Positions 10,002-19,616 of a stretch of 64,000 bases of DNA are shown here, piece by piece. The notes beneath the pieces are model-generated. The model saw only the letters and a program-made list of their open reading frames with translations. It did no database searches and was not told where the DNA came from. Both the position numbers and the translations under genes were made by a program. The DNA comes from Terriglobia bacterium (GTDB taxonomy: Bacteria; Acidobacteriota; Terriglobia; Terriglobales; Acidobacteriaceae). How positions within the stretch are numbered: the first letter of the stretch is position 1; every line of letters begins with the position of its first letter. The stretch covers positions 1-64,000 of the forward strand of contig JAIQFH010000032.1 in the NCBI GenBank assembly GCA_020073385.1, given 5' to 3'.

Positions 10002-11369
10002 TTAACCGACCGGCTGAGCGGAATAAGCGGGTTGTGCGCATGCCGTTTCGACGGTCTCAGAATCCACCAGTCCGGCAGCCCCATAAAGTACTGGCAGCAG
10101 TTGGCTCGGCTGATACTTGCGGCGCAGTTCTGCTACTTTTTCTGTGCCGCACCGGTAAGCCGGCAGATACATGCGTCCCAGGAGCGGATGGCGTCCCCAA
10201 GCGCCGGAGAGTTTGTCGGCACGCTCCTCGGTAACCAGGTAATCCCGCCGCAGAATCCTGGCCACTTCTTCTTTCTGCATCTTTTCGCCCCAGGTGAGAT
10301 ACGATGCTTCGTTCTTGGCGTCATCCTGCAAGAGCGCGAGCAGCAGGCCAATCTGTAGGTCCTCGTCTGGAAGCTGGTCCACTTCCGTGACGCCATGGGC
10401 AATCAATATTGCGTTGTTGGCGATTCCTTCAAAAAGAGTGGCGGCACGCGTATTTATGGTGAGCACGGTGGCTTCGAATCCGACCAACCCGCGCACGTAC
10501 AAATCCTGAAGGTAAGCGAATGTGGTCACGTGTCCGGGCACGACTTCATGGCTGACAAGCTGTTCGAACTCTGGAAACGACATTTGTAGAGAAGCGTTGA
10601 TCTCGTAAGTCGCTTCGTACTTCGGAGAGCCATCGGCATTGCGTGCGCGCCCGATGTAGTTCATCGAGCCTGAGAACCAGGCGTCTTTGATGGGCAGGAA
10701 ATCGATGTTGGCGCGGGGCACACGAGCGAGCTCATGCGGAAGATGCGGCGCCAGATTCTTCTCGCAGAGCTCGTTCATTTGCGCGATGACCGCCGCACTG
10801 ATCGCGCGAACAGAGGCCATGGGGACGATACGATCGCGGCGCCATGCATCGACAGCGTTCAAAACGCCCGCCGGGCCCGACGCATGATACCCGCTGCGCG
10901 CGAGCAATTCGGCGACGCGTTCGCGCTTGGCTTCCGGCTGCGAGGGCTCGGGCGGGCGGCCGGTGGATGCCTTAACACTGTTCTCATAAGGCACGCGGTT
11001 GCCCCTGCCGATAGTTTCCATGGCGAGCTGCCACATGATTTGGAGGCACAGGTTCAGGTTTTCGAGAAAGGTGCCGCGCAGTCCACCCACGCGACGGGCC
11101 TCGACGTTAATGGCGTCCATCGAACGGATGATCTCCGCGCTCATCTCCCGCAGGTAGTCCTCGACGGCAACGCTGTCTTTGCCGGTAACGCCGCCGGCCG
11201 CGCGCAGACGTGCTGCGGTGGGATGGGTGTAAGTAGGGGGCAACGGCTCGTCAGAAAACCAACAGTCGGCGATAAAGCGGCCTGTGCCTGATGGGCACAT
11301 GACATCGCCTCCCCAAAGAGTATCGATACCGAGAATTGCGTTGGCGATGGAAAGATCAGCTTGATTCAT
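10002..11369 (-). CDS. DUF885-like zinc metallopeptidase (HExxPGH)
   Basis: 455 residues. The motif SHEVVPGHVTT (nt ~10550) matches the HExxPGH zinc signature of DUF885-type peptidases. A downstream Glu-rich segment (LFEGIANNAIL) may supply the third zinc ligand, by analogy. There is no signal peptide, so it is likely cytoplasmic. The ATG at 11369 is preceded by GGAGGACTCC. It lies 78 bp downstream of the OPT peptide-transporter gene on the same strand, so it is probably co-transcribed with it; an imported peptide would be the natural substrate (inference). It is somewhat shorter than typical secreted DUF885 proteins, which run to about 550-600 residues. Confidence 0.78.
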   Translation of the reverse strand: MNQADLSIANAILGIDTLWGGDVMCPSGTGRFIADCWFSDEPLPPTYTHPTAARLRAAGGVTGKDSVAVEDYLREMSAEIIRSMDAINVEARRVGGLRGTFLENLNLCLQIMWQLAMETIGRGNRVPYENSVKASTGRPPEPSQPEAKRERVAELLARSGYHASGPAGVLNAVDAWRRDRIVPMASVRAISAAVIAQMNELCEKNLAPHLPHELARVPRANIDFLPIKDAWFSGSMNYIGRARNADGSPKYEATYEINASLQMSFPEFEQLVSHEVVPGHVTTFAYLQDLYVRGLVGFEATVLTINTRAATLFEGIANNAILIAHGVTEVDQLPDEDLQIGLLLALLQDDAKNEASYLTWGEKMQKEEVARILRRDYLVTEERADKLSGAWGRHPLLGRMYLPAYRCGTEKVAELRRKYQPSQLLPVLYGAAGLVDSETVETACAQPAYSAQPVG

Positions 11370-11447
11370 AGGAGTCCTCCATTGAAATCGTTCATATCAC
11401 AGCATGCTGGCTGTGGCGCGTGGTTTAAGGTGGGTCGCGCCCCCGAT

Positions 11448-13460
11448 CTATTCGTTTTCGGACTTCGGTTTCTTCATCGAGTTCAAATAGGTGTAGACGC
11501 AGAGCGCCACGAACCCGAGCGCGGAGAGCATCTGCGACACCGGGATGTTGTCATAGAACGGCGTCTGGACCCACTCTTCTTTGAAGTGTGGCAGCACGCG
11601 CAGCGCCGCCCCAATCACGCCGCCGAGCGCTCCGCCCGCCATTAGGCCGCCGGCAATGATGATACCCCGCTCGCGGATTGTCTTACCCTGCTGTCCGCCG
11701 GTCTTTTCGGCACGCTTGTTCACAAGGTGCGAGAGGAATCCGCCGGTCAGGATGGGCGTGGTCAGTTGCAGCGGTAGATAGATTCCGAGCGCGAAGACCA
11801 TGGAGGAAAGGCCCAGCATCTCCATCACTACGGTGACCATGGCGCCGAGGCCGAACAAGATGTAGGGGGCGGGCTGACCACTCATGAAGCCCGAGACCAC
11901 GGCCTTCAGCGCAGAAGCCTGCGGTGCGACCAGGACTTGCCGCGGATCGCCGGGCATCGCTTCTCCGAATTGAAATGCCTTGGCCAGCAGGATGATGGTG
12001 AAACCCGCAGTGATCGCTGACGCGATGACTGCGATGAACTTCACCTTCTCCTGTGCTGCGGGCGTGGAGCCAATCCAATAGCCGGCCTTCAGGTCGGTGA
12101 TGAACTGCCCGGAGCAGCACAGAGCAACGCAGACCATGCCAGCTAGGGCCATCACGAAAAACATGCCTGTGGTCCCGGAGAGCCCGAACTTCAACAGCAC
12201 GACGGCGGAGACGATCATAGTTAGCAACGTCATGCCGCTGGCTGGATTGTTGGCGGTTGTGGCAATGGCGTTCGCCGCCACCGTAGTGAAGAAGAATGAG
12301 AACAGCAGCGTCAGGGCCAAGCCAAGTCCAACCACGGTCCAGGAAACATGAAGCCGTCCAAAGAAGGCGGCCACTGCGATCGCGCCCAGCACAACTCCGA
12401 GCAGGATGCTGATGATGGGAATGTCGCGATCCGTGCGTTCCATTTCTGGCGCTTCACCCCTACGGAAGGCGCGTAGGGCGATGCCGAACGATCCCGCAAC
12501 CACGCGCAGGGACTTGAGGATTCCAACCAATCCCGCGCTGGCGATGGCGCCCACGCCGATGAAGCGCACGTAGTTGCGGTAAATATCCGCAGCGGTCATG
12601 TGCGAAATAGGGGCGGTGGCGGGATACACGGTGACATCGCCCATGTGGCTACCGACAAACCAGATCATCGGCACCAGCACGAAGTTCACCAGTACTCCAC
12701 CGGCACAAAAGATGAGAGCCACGCGCAAGCCCATCACGTATCCGAGGCCGAGAATGAAGCCGACCGCATCGAAATTGAAGACCATGCGGCTGCGATCGGC
12801 GAGCGACCGCACTACCGGCAGAAACTGGAAGTTCAGGTACTCCTTCCAGACATGAAACGTGGTGACAAAAAAATCGTAGATCGCGGCGACGACAGTGGCC
12901 TGCAGGAGCAACTTGGCTGGCGAGCCACCTTTTTCGCCCGTCACCAGGACTTCGGTGATGGCTGTGGCCTCCGGGAAGGGGAATTTGCCGTGCATCTCGC
13001 GGACAAAGTAGCGCCGCAGCGGGATAAGAAAGAGGATGCCAAGGCACCCGCCGGCCAAACAGATAAATATGGTCTGCACCGGATGCGGATCGAGGTGGAG
13101 TGCATACAGCGCCGGCAGCGTGAAGACAGCCCCTGCGACGACAGCGGCCGAGGCGCCACCCATGCCGGTGATGATCACGTTCTCCAGCAGCGAGGAGCGT
13201 CGTGGGTACAAGCGCGCCAAGCCGATAGCGAGGATGGAGATGGGAATCGCCGCCTCCATCCCCTGGCCGACTTTCAGAGTCGAGTAGGCCGACGCCACCG
13301 TGAAGATCACGCAAAACAGGACGCCCCAGAAGATTGAACGCGAGGTGAGTTCTGGCAATTCACCGGAAGCCGGAACGATGGGCAGATACAGTTCGCGGTC
13401 ATGCAGAGGTTTGTAAGCATTTTCGGGAAGAGTTTTGGTGTCAATCAGTTCAGCCGACAT
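11448..13460 (-). CDS. OPT-family oligopeptide transporter
   Basis: About 670 residues from an ATG at 13460, with AGGGG upstream; an in-frame GTG at 13493 would add 11 residues. The polytopic protein has roughly 15-16 hydrophobic helices. Family motifs include the opening segment ELTSRSIFWGVLF, the STLKVGQGMEAAIPISILAIG stretch, the KFPFPEATAITEVL segment and a C-terminal GIIIAGGLMAGGALGGVIGAAL. It resembles the prokaryotic OPT branch (TIGR00733 type), thought to move oligopeptides or metal chelates by proton symport. With the adjacent HExxPGH peptidase it suggests peptide uptake and cleavage. Confidence 0.9.
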   Translation of the reverse strand: MSAELIDTKTLPENAYKPLHDRELYLPIVPASGELPELTSRSIFWGVLFCVIFTVASAYSTLKVGQGMEAAIPISILAIGLARLYPRRSSLLENVIITGMGGASAAVVAGAVFTLPALYALHLDPHPVQTIFICLAGGCLGILFLIPLRRYFVREMHGKFPFPEATAITEVLVTGEKGGSPAKLLLQATVVAAIYDFFVTTFHVWKEYLNFQFLPVVRSLADRSRMVFNFDAVGFILGLGYVMGLRVALIFCAGGVLVNFVLVPMIWFVGSHMGDVTVYPATAPISHMTAADIYRNYVRFIGVGAIASAGLVGILKSLRVVAGSFGIALRAFRRGEAPEMERTDRDIPIISILLGVVLGAIAVAAFFGRLHVSWTVVGLGLALTLLFSFFFTTVAANAIATTANNPASGMTLLTMIVSAVVLLKFGLSGTTGMFFVMALAGMVCVALCCSGQFITDLKAGYWIGSTPAAQEKVKFIAVIASAITAGFTIILLAKAFQFGEAMPGDPRQVLVAPQASALKAVVSGFMSGQPAPYILFGLGAMVTVVMEMLGLSSMVFALGIYLPLQLTTPILTGGFLSHLVNKRAEKTGGQQGKTIRERGIIIAGGLMAGGALGGVIGAALRVLPHFKEEWVQTPFYDNIPVSQMLSALGFVALCVYTYLNSMKKPKSENE

Positions 13461-13660
13461 TTGGTGTCCCCTGGTCCGTTGCAAGTGGACCACTCCGTCC
13501 TACATCGATCAATGACCCAGATCACAGTGCTTTGGCCCGCGAACGGTCACAATGAATGCCGAAATCCCCTGGATCGGGGAAAGACCGGGGAGGTCAGTTG
13601 TTAGCCCCCCGGCCTTCGGCGAAGTAGAAGGCGTTAACGTTATCTGGAGAAGAGGATGCA

Positions 13661-15016
13661 ATGGAACCATTCCGCTTTCATCTTTTCGTCTGCACGCAAC
13701 AAAAGCCCGAAGGTGTCCCTTCCTGCCCCACCAGTGGGTCGTGGGCTGTGCTCGAAGGACTGGATCGGGAGGTGCAAAGACGCGGCCTCAGCCGTGACAT
13801 ACAGCTCACAACGTGCGGCTGCATGGGGCTATGCGACGAAGGCCCGGTGATGGTCGTTTATCCGGAGGGAGTGTGGTACCGGCGCGTTCAATCCTCGGAC
13901 GTAAGCGAGATTGTCGATGCACATCTGCTTAACGATAAGCCCGTCAATCGTCTCGTTTGGAACGACGCGCCGGCGATGAGAGCCATGTCAATCGAACACG
14001 GAGAGAAGTTCCGCGCTGCCATGACGGCACGTGAAAAAGCGGGCACTCTGCCCGACCGCCTGGATCAAATGATCCACGGGTACATGCCGAGTCGCTGCAT
14101 TCTTACCGCGCTGGAGCTCGACATCTTTACGGCCATCGGCGAAGGGGCCAATGCGGAACAAATCGGGACGAGGATCCACGCCCACGCTCGCGCCGCAGAG
14201 ACGCTGCTGAATGCACTGGTTGCTCTCGGACTGGTCACTAAGAGCGGTGGCATCTACAGCAACACTCGCGAGTCCGCGCGCTTCTTTGTCCACGACTCGA
14301 AAGACAATCATCGCAACGGACTGCTTCACACAGCGAACATTTGGCATCGCTGGAGCACGCTGACCGACGCAGTACGCCATGGCACTTGCATTCCCATCGA
14401 TCGCGGCAGCACGCCCGAATGGACGGCTAACTTCATTGCCGGCATGGATCGTAATGCCAAGGCTCGTGCTCCACTTTTGGTCCAGGCTCTGGGCACCGCC
14501 GGCGTTCGCCGCATCCTCGATCTAGGCGGCGGCTCCGGCGCATACTCCATCGCGTTCGCAAAAACGTCGCCTGATGTGCGGTGCGACATCCTCGATATAC
14601 CAGAGGTCGTGCCGTTGACGACTGAATACGTAAGTAAGGCCGGCATTTCAGCCCAAATCAGCCTTCGCTCTGGAGACATGCTTACGGACGATCTGGGTTC
14701 GGGCTACGACATCATCATGCTGAACGCGATCTGCCACATGTTTTCCGAGGAGCAAAACCAGCAACTCTTTCGCCACGCTCGCCAGGCACTCGCACCCAAC
14801 GGCCGCTTGGTTGTGCAAGACTTCATCCTCAATAGCGATAAAACAGGGCCGCTACACGCCGCGCTATTTTCACTGAACATGCTCGTCGCCACTAACCACG
14901 GCGCGAGTTACAACGAAACCGAATATTCCGGCTGGATGAAAAACGCCGGATTCGCGGACATATCCCGGATTAGCCTACCCGGCCCCAGCGATCTGATTGT
15001 CGGTCTGGCGAAATAG
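13661..15016 (+). CDS. [2Fe-2S] ferredoxin-like domain fused to a SAM-dependent methyltransferase
   Basis: 451 residues. Residues 1-100 form a thioredoxin-like [2Fe-2S] ferredoxin domain: Cys at 11 and 22 (C-x10-C) and a CGCMGLCDEGP motif giving C54 and C58. From about 130 a dimerisation/winged-helix segment (LPDRLDQMIHGYMPSRCILTALELDIF) leads into an O-methyltransferase-type Rossmann domain with motif I LDLGGGSGAYS near 286-296 and DILDIPEVV as the acidic SAM-binding strand. Both halves match separate known families; the fusion is continuous in one frame with no break. GAAGAGG lies upstream of the ATG. It is divergent from the OPT transporter. Methyl acceptor and role of the cluster are unknown; a redox-linked methylation (for example of a quinone, tetrapyrrole or metalloid) is speculation. 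Confidence 0.82.
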   Translation: MEPFRFHLFVCTQQKPEGVPSCPTSGSWAVLEGLDREVQRRGLSRDIQLTTCGCMGLCDEGPVMVVYPEGVWYRRVQSSDVSEIVDAHLLNDKPVNRLVWNDAPAMRAMSIEHGEKFRAAMTAREKAGTLPDRLDQMIHGYMPSRCILTALELDIFTAIGEGANAEQIGTRIHAHARAAETLLNALVALGLVTKSGGIYSNTRESARFFVHDSKDNHRNGLLHTANIWHRWSTLTDAVRHGTCIPIDRGSTPEWTANFIAGMDRNAKARAPLLVQALGTAGVRRILDLGGGSGAYSIAFAKTSPDVRCDILDIPEVVPLTTEYVSKAGISAQISLRSGDMLTDDLGSGYDIIMLNAICHMFSEEQNQQLFRHARQALAPNGRLVVQDFILNSDKTGPLHAALFSLNMLVATNHGASYNETEYSGWMKNAGFADISRISLPGPSDLIVGLAK

Positions 15017-15250
15017 ATCCCGATGCTTTGCTCCACGGCCAAGGGCGCAGTGTGCCGCCGGTCACGGACGCGTCAGAGTTGAAGCCCGGGAGGGTCATGT
15101 CAAACGCGGCTTAACGCCCGCTCCAGGATGCCGCCACGCGTTCGAATTTACCCGTATCAAAATCAGGATGCACCTCGATCCGGCGCCCTTCCGGCAGCGC
15201 GCATACAATCAACCTTCCGTGCGCTCGTGCAACTAGTCACCAACCCGATA

Positions 15251-15676
15251 CTATTCGGTCCACACTGGTAAGACCTTAGAGACTGGCGGCCGTTCCCTTA
15301 GTGACATCGCCCGCACCCGCTGCGTGTTTGAGAGGAAAGGCGAGGAATTGACGTCTGAATCCAGCACCGCTTTCAGCAAGTGCCCTTCGCCCCGGAGACC
15401 CATGGCTAAGATCTGCGAAATCAGTATCAGTAAAGCGGCGCAAGCAATCAACGAAGCAAAGATTACAGCGAAACCATGATGCTCTGCGGGATTCAATATG
15501 AATTCGACGAGGCCCGCGACGAAAATCACACCGCCTACGCAGATGCCGCCAAGCTTGACGGTTTGGCCAAAAGTGACTACCCCATCTGCTACGCGATAGC
15601 CATCTTGATAACGCCTGATCGTAGCTGTGGAGTCATTGGAGTGTGTGTCGAAAGCAGTGATGACGGCAGCGCTCAT
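15251..15676 (-). CDS. Small two-helix membrane protein, unknown function
   Basis: About 141 residues from the ATG at 15676, preceded by AAGGGAGG at 5 nt; an upstream GTG at 15682 is less well placed. Two predicted membrane helices (about 43-63 and 70-93: ICVGGVIFVAGLVEFIL; GFAVIFASLIACAALLILI) separate an N-terminal soluble part from a basic C-terminal tail. No family recognised. Its strand differs from the methyltransferase gene upstream. Confidence 0.6.
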   Translation of the reverse strand: MSAAVITAFDTHSNDSTATIRRYQDGYRVADGVVTFGQTVKLGGICVGGVIFVAGLVEFILNPAEHHGFAVIFASLIACAALLILISQILAMGLRGEGHLLKAVLDSDVNSSPFLSNTQRVRAMSLRERPPVSKVLPVWTE

Positions 15677-15682
15677 AAGCAC

Positions 15683-16144
15683 CTCCCTTGCCTTCCTGGA
15701 TCGCGCCCGCTCTATACGATGGCTCTCTATGAGCAGCCTTACAGGATCGGTCGCTTGTTAAGAAGCACTATCGTCATTTTCCTACCCACCAACTCGTGGC
15801 GCAGTGCGTGGTATCACAGAGACTCGCCAGGTCCAGTTTTTGTTTTGAAGGCCACACACAGACGTTCCCGATTGAACCGCCATCAAGCGGAGCCTATGTG
15901 GTCGGGGAGGGCCAGATTGATGCACCACTACGAGTTCTTCTGTCGCGGGCGGAATCGAATCCTCAAGGTACCGACCATTTTCGGATCTCGAGTTCCGTAG
16001 CCGGTTCTAAAGGGTTAGTTCGAAGGTTTCTCCAGAACACAGTTCTCAGCGAGCGATCCCCGAATACTCGAGGTTTGGTGTGGAGGCGCTACAGCGGGCG
16101 GATTCACCGGAGCGAATTCCGCCCGCGAGTGCGCTCGTGGTTGC
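15683..16144. other. Intergenic region, nothing recognised
   Basis: About 460 bp. Open frames here have no family features or start signals, and no repeat or RNA structure stood out by eye. Confidence 0.5.
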
Positions 16145-18694
16145 TCAGAATTGCCTGGAAGCAAGACCCAGGGATGCCCATTTGTTGGTATCGATGGGGA
16201 CCATGTAAAGAGTACGTCCTGAAGCTACGTACATCGCGTAATTGACCGAGATGCCGTTGAAATTGAGAGTTGCTTCGCCGCGTCCGTTGGCATCCATGGT
16301 GTAGGTACCAGTGATTGCGGTATCTGGCACAAGCGAGCGCGTGGCACTGCCATCGATAATGGCATTGACGTCGGCGGTTCCTGTCAATGTTCCGGCGGCG
16401 TCGCTGGTTAACTGGGCGATTACGTCAGCACTTCCCGGCCAGTAGTAGAAGGTTTCTCTGAGATTCACGCCCCAGCTTCCTCGGATTGTGGAGACGTCGA
16501 AGGTTCCGCTGGCTTGCGGCAGCAGTTGGCCGGTCGAAATCACACCGTTCATTAGGGACACGTACACGAGATTGCTGGATGAAACCATGTAGACCGCCAC
16601 AAGGTTATATCCGCCGCCCGCGGTGCTAATGGTCATAGTTCCATGACCGTTGGCTTGAATGGAGTACGTTCCAGTGGAGCTCAGCTTGTACCCAACGGAA
16701 CTGGCCCACGTCGGATGACTTGCGATGTTGTCGATGACGCCGTTAGTGAGGTTGCCAAAGCCATCAGCGGTAAACCGTCCGAGAGCGACGGCGTCCGAGT
16801 GTTCGCTGGAACTGCCGTAACCGGTCGAGGTCATGACGAGGTTTCCAGATAGCGAACTGTTCGAGAAGGTGGCAGGGTTGTCCCGGTGGATGGCAACGCC
16901 GAAATAGCCGGTACCTGCATCTCCCGAGATCAGAATCAACACATCCGAACTGAACTGGTAAAAGATGAAGTGTGTCAGCGTACTTCCTCCACTGAGAGTG
17001 GCGGTGGATGGTTGATACGAACTCAAAGGCGTGTAGGCACCAGCGAAGGCGAGGTTCGGTGTGACAGAACCGTCAAAGTTGATGTCTGCCAATCCTGACG
17101 TTATCGTTCCTCCGCTGGCAGTGAACATTCCGGCCGCCGCCAGAGGGTGCAGGTTGTCATCAAAACCGTCCAACATGAAAACGTAGGTGCCGGAAAGATC
17201 TGTGGACGAGGTCAATCCTGTCTGCAGATCGAGGTTGCCCCAGCCTGTTCCCGTGTCGTCGAAACCCACGATTCGCGCAGAGGTGTTGGAACTCAATACG
17301 AAGTGGATCGGGAATTGAACCGGTTGACCTGCCTGCTGGAAGTTGAACGTGGCGGAGCCTCTGCCGTCGGGTTTGACCGAATAGGTTCCGGTGACGGGAG
17401 CAGTGACGGGCGACGTCGTTGCTTGATAGAAACTCAGCGAACCGCTCGAGATGGCGCCCTTGCCATCGGCTTGGACACTGCCTACGCTGAACAGGCCCAC
17501 ACCGCTGTTGCCCCTGTATCGCATGGCGTAGTGGCCTTGCAGAGAGGCATTCGAGAACACGACGGTGGCAACCGAATTCGTGGAGTGCCTGGGATCGACG
17601 TGCAAGGTTGCTTTGATGTTGACCTTGCCGGTCCAAGGGGGAGAGAGCGGGGCTGTGTAGACTCCGGCCGCGGAGATTGTGCCCCAGGTTGCCGGGTCCG
17701 TGCCCTGAACGCCGCCAACTTCCCACGTCACCGGCACGTCGGCAGTGAACTGCTGGTTCGCTCCGGCGAGCACCGTAACCGTTGCAGGAGAAATTGTAGG
17801 CGTCACAGCAACCGTGATGGTCATGGTGCGGAACACGTCAGGATCAGCTTGCGAGACGGCGGTAATCTGAGCCGTGGTCTCGTTATCCAGGGTTGTGGGT
17901 GCCGTGTAGAGGCCCGAATTGCTGACACTGCCGGGACCGCCCAAATGCCAGGTCACTCCGGTGTTGGCGGCGTTTGTAACCGCAGCGGTGAATTGCTGTG
18001 TCATTCCCAGTACCACGCGCCCGGTCGTAGGCGTGAGAGACATAGATACGGCAGGAATGGTGATCGTCACCGACGCGGATTTCGAGGTGTCCGCCTGTGA
18101 AGTGGCGGTGACTGTAGCGGCTGACGGGGTGTGCATTGATGCTGGTGCGGTGTAGTGGCCGCTAGTGTCGATGCTGCCCGGGCCGGACAAGTTCCACGTC
18201 ACGTCCTTGTTCGTGTTGCCGCGCACTGTCGCCGTGAATTGCTGAGTCGCGCCAACAAACACGGTCGGGGCCGTGGGTGTTACGGCAATGGTTACGACCG
18301 GTGGAGTAATCGTGATCGTGCCTATATCGGACTTGGAATGATCGTCCACCGACGTCGCTGTTATGGTCACTGTGGCCGGATTGGGCACGCTGAGCGGCGC
18401 CGTGTACGTCGCGGTCCATCCCTGATCTTTGTTACCTCCGAGATTGCCGATGCTGCCACAGGCAGCACCCGTGCAACCGGACCCGCTCACAGACCAAGTC
18501 ACACCTCTATTGTTCGGGTTGAGGATTGTTGCCTTGAAGTCTTGGGTCGCATCTCCTGCGACGGAGATGGTTTTGGGTGAGACAGTCACGGTTATGTCCT
18601 GCTTCTGTTGGCCGCCGTTGTTGCCGCTCCCGCCGCAGCCGGTCATCATTACGGAAACTGCAATCAGAACCGGAATCAGAATGTAATAGCGCAT
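16145..18694 (-). CDS. Ig-like (BIG2-type) repeat lipoprotein
   Basis: 849 residues. A lipobox-like sequence ending in MTGCGG after a hydrophobic stretch (Cys20) predicts a lipid-anchored surface protein. Four Ig-like units follow at about 35-370 (recurring TxxVxxGATQQFTAxV ... VTWxLSGPGSI ... YTAP). The C-terminal 470 residues hold three or four repeats of a domain starting SLxGxYxMxxxG and containing ADGxGxxxxGxxD and GTYSVxxxGRG. This architecture is frequent in Acidobacteriota surface proteins. The ligand is unknown. The gene is followed on the same strand by nothing within 460 bp. Confidence 0.85.
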   Translation of the reverse strand: MRYYILIPVLIAVSVMMTGCGGSGNNGGQQKQDITVTVSPKTISVAGDATQDFKATILNPNNRGVTWSVSGSGCTGAACGSIGNLGGNKDQGWTATYTAPLSVPNPATVTITATSVDDHSKSDIGTITITPPVVTIAVTPTAPTVFVGATQQFTATVRGNTNKDVTWNLSGPGSIDTSGHYTAPASMHTPSAATVTATSQADTSKSASVTITIPAVSMSLTPTTGRVVLGMTQQFTAAVTNAANTGVTWHLGGPGSVSNSGLYTAPTTLDNETTAQITAVSQADPDVFRTMTITVAVTPTISPATVTVLAGANQQFTADVPVTWEVGGVQGTDPATWGTISAAGVYTAPLSPPWTGKVNIKATLHVDPRHSTNSVATVVFSNASLQGHYAMRYRGNSGVGLFSVGSVQADGKGAISSGSLSFYQATTSPVTAPVTGTYSVKPDGRGSATFNFQQAGQPVQFPIHFVLSSNTSARIVGFDDTGTGWGNLDLQTGLTSSTDLSGTYVFMLDGFDDNLHPLAAAGMFTASGGTITSGLADINFDGSVTPNLAFAGAYTPLSSYQPSTATLSGGSTLTHFIFYQFSSDVLILISGDAGTGYFGVAIHRDNPATFSNSSLSGNLVMTSTGYGSSSEHSDAVALGRFTADGFGNLTNGVIDNIASHPTWASSVGYKLSSTGTYSIQANGHGTMTISTAGGGYNLVAVYMVSSSNLVYVSLMNGVISTGQLLPQASGTFDVSTIRGSWGVNLRETFYYWPGSADVIAQLTSDAAGTLTGTADVNAIIDGSATRSLVPDTAITGTYTMDANGRGEATLNFNGISVNYAMYVASGRTLYMVPIDTNKWASLGLASRQF

Positions 18695-18715
18695 GAAGCC
18701 TCCTGCATTCGTGAA

Positions 18716-19390
18716 CTATGAGTGGTGAACCGTCGTCCACAGTGGCGTGTTTTGCGTGTGGTGTATTCGGTTGAACTTGAACTGGAGATAAACGACGTTG
18801 AAAAAGACAGTCGCTGCGCTGCTAAGTGAGAGCGGAATTCCCAAATTCTCGTAGTGCTGCAGGATGGATTTCCGCAGCTCGAACACTGCAATTTCAAACA
18901 ACACCAGCGCCACAAGCTGAAGAAGGGCCACCAGGGCTAACTGTTTGGCGCCATTCGCGGTGCTTAGGAGCGTGGCGACGGCCACAACGCTGATGGCGAG
19001 AGCGCCGATCAGGAGAAAGATCGATCGATGGCGCGGATCGATCTTGCGTACCCATCTCGCGAGGACGAAACTCCAGATCCATCCGAAGAGTCCGAATGTC
19101 AAAACTGCGAGCAGCAGCACGAGGCCCCAATACAACCCGGGTGGCAATAGTGCGGGCGGAGCAGTGTGCGGAGGAAGTTGGCTGCCCGGTGCAGCATCAA
19201 AGTCTGCGGTGTGCGATGGAAGCGGCGGCACCCCGATGCCCACCAATTGGGAAATCGGGAGCCACTGATTCATTCCTTCGGAGCGGCCGAGGTCTCCCGG
19301 GTAGATCTGGCCGGTGCAAAGATGGCCCTGCACCTCGGCCCTCGAATAAGGACCGTAATGTTCTCCATTGCGTAGTATGAAGTAGCGCAA
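18716..19390 (-). CDS. GYF_2-domain membrane protein
   Basis: About 224 residues from a TTG at 19390, chosen because AAAGGAGTAAGG lies just upstream and the protein then opens directly with a GYF_2-like domain (RYFILRNGEHYGPYS). Longer in-frame starts up to 19447 exist. A proline-rich linker (about 65-85) leads to four predicted membrane helices (LYWGLVLLLAVLTFGLFGWIW; IFLLIGALAISVVAVATLL; LALVALLQLVALVLFEIAVF; a last weaker one). It ends 22 bp before the lipoprotein gene on the same strand, so the two are probably co-transcribed. Function unknown. Confidence 0.65.
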   Translation of the reverse strand: MRYFILRNGEHYGPYSRAEVQGHLCTGQIYPGDLGRSEGMNQWLPISQLVGIGVPPLPSHTADFDAAPGSQLPPHTAPPALLPPGLYWGLVLLLAVLTFGLFGWIWSFVLARWVRKIDPRHRSIFLLIGALAISVVAVATLLSTANGAKQLALVALLQLVALVLFEIAVFELRKSILQHYENLGIPLSLSSAATVFFNVVYLQFKFNRIHHTQNTPLWTTVHHS

Positions 19391-19616
19391 CCTTACTCCT
19401 TTTGCCGCACAACTCCGATCAAGCCGTGGAGCGAACCGCGCGAACAATTCGGAGTTACGCCTTTCGGGAGTCGCGGAGAAGTTAAATGGGGTGAAAAAGC
19501 AAAGGCTCGGAAAAGACTCGGAGATTCATGCATTTGAAGGCAAGGAAGAAACAGCAGTTAACGGTGAAATGTGCTGAAGAGGGGACTGAAAAGGCAAATA
19601 AGAGGTGGATCGGCGG

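Noticed and set aside
12600-13337. Plus-strand open frame opposite the OPT transporter
   Set aside because: His/Arg/Asp-rich composition typical of antisense reading of a membrane protein gene.
17147-18100. Long plus-strand open frame opposite the Ig-like lipoprotein
   Set aside because: Arg/Gly-rich shadow of the true gene; no start signal or domain.
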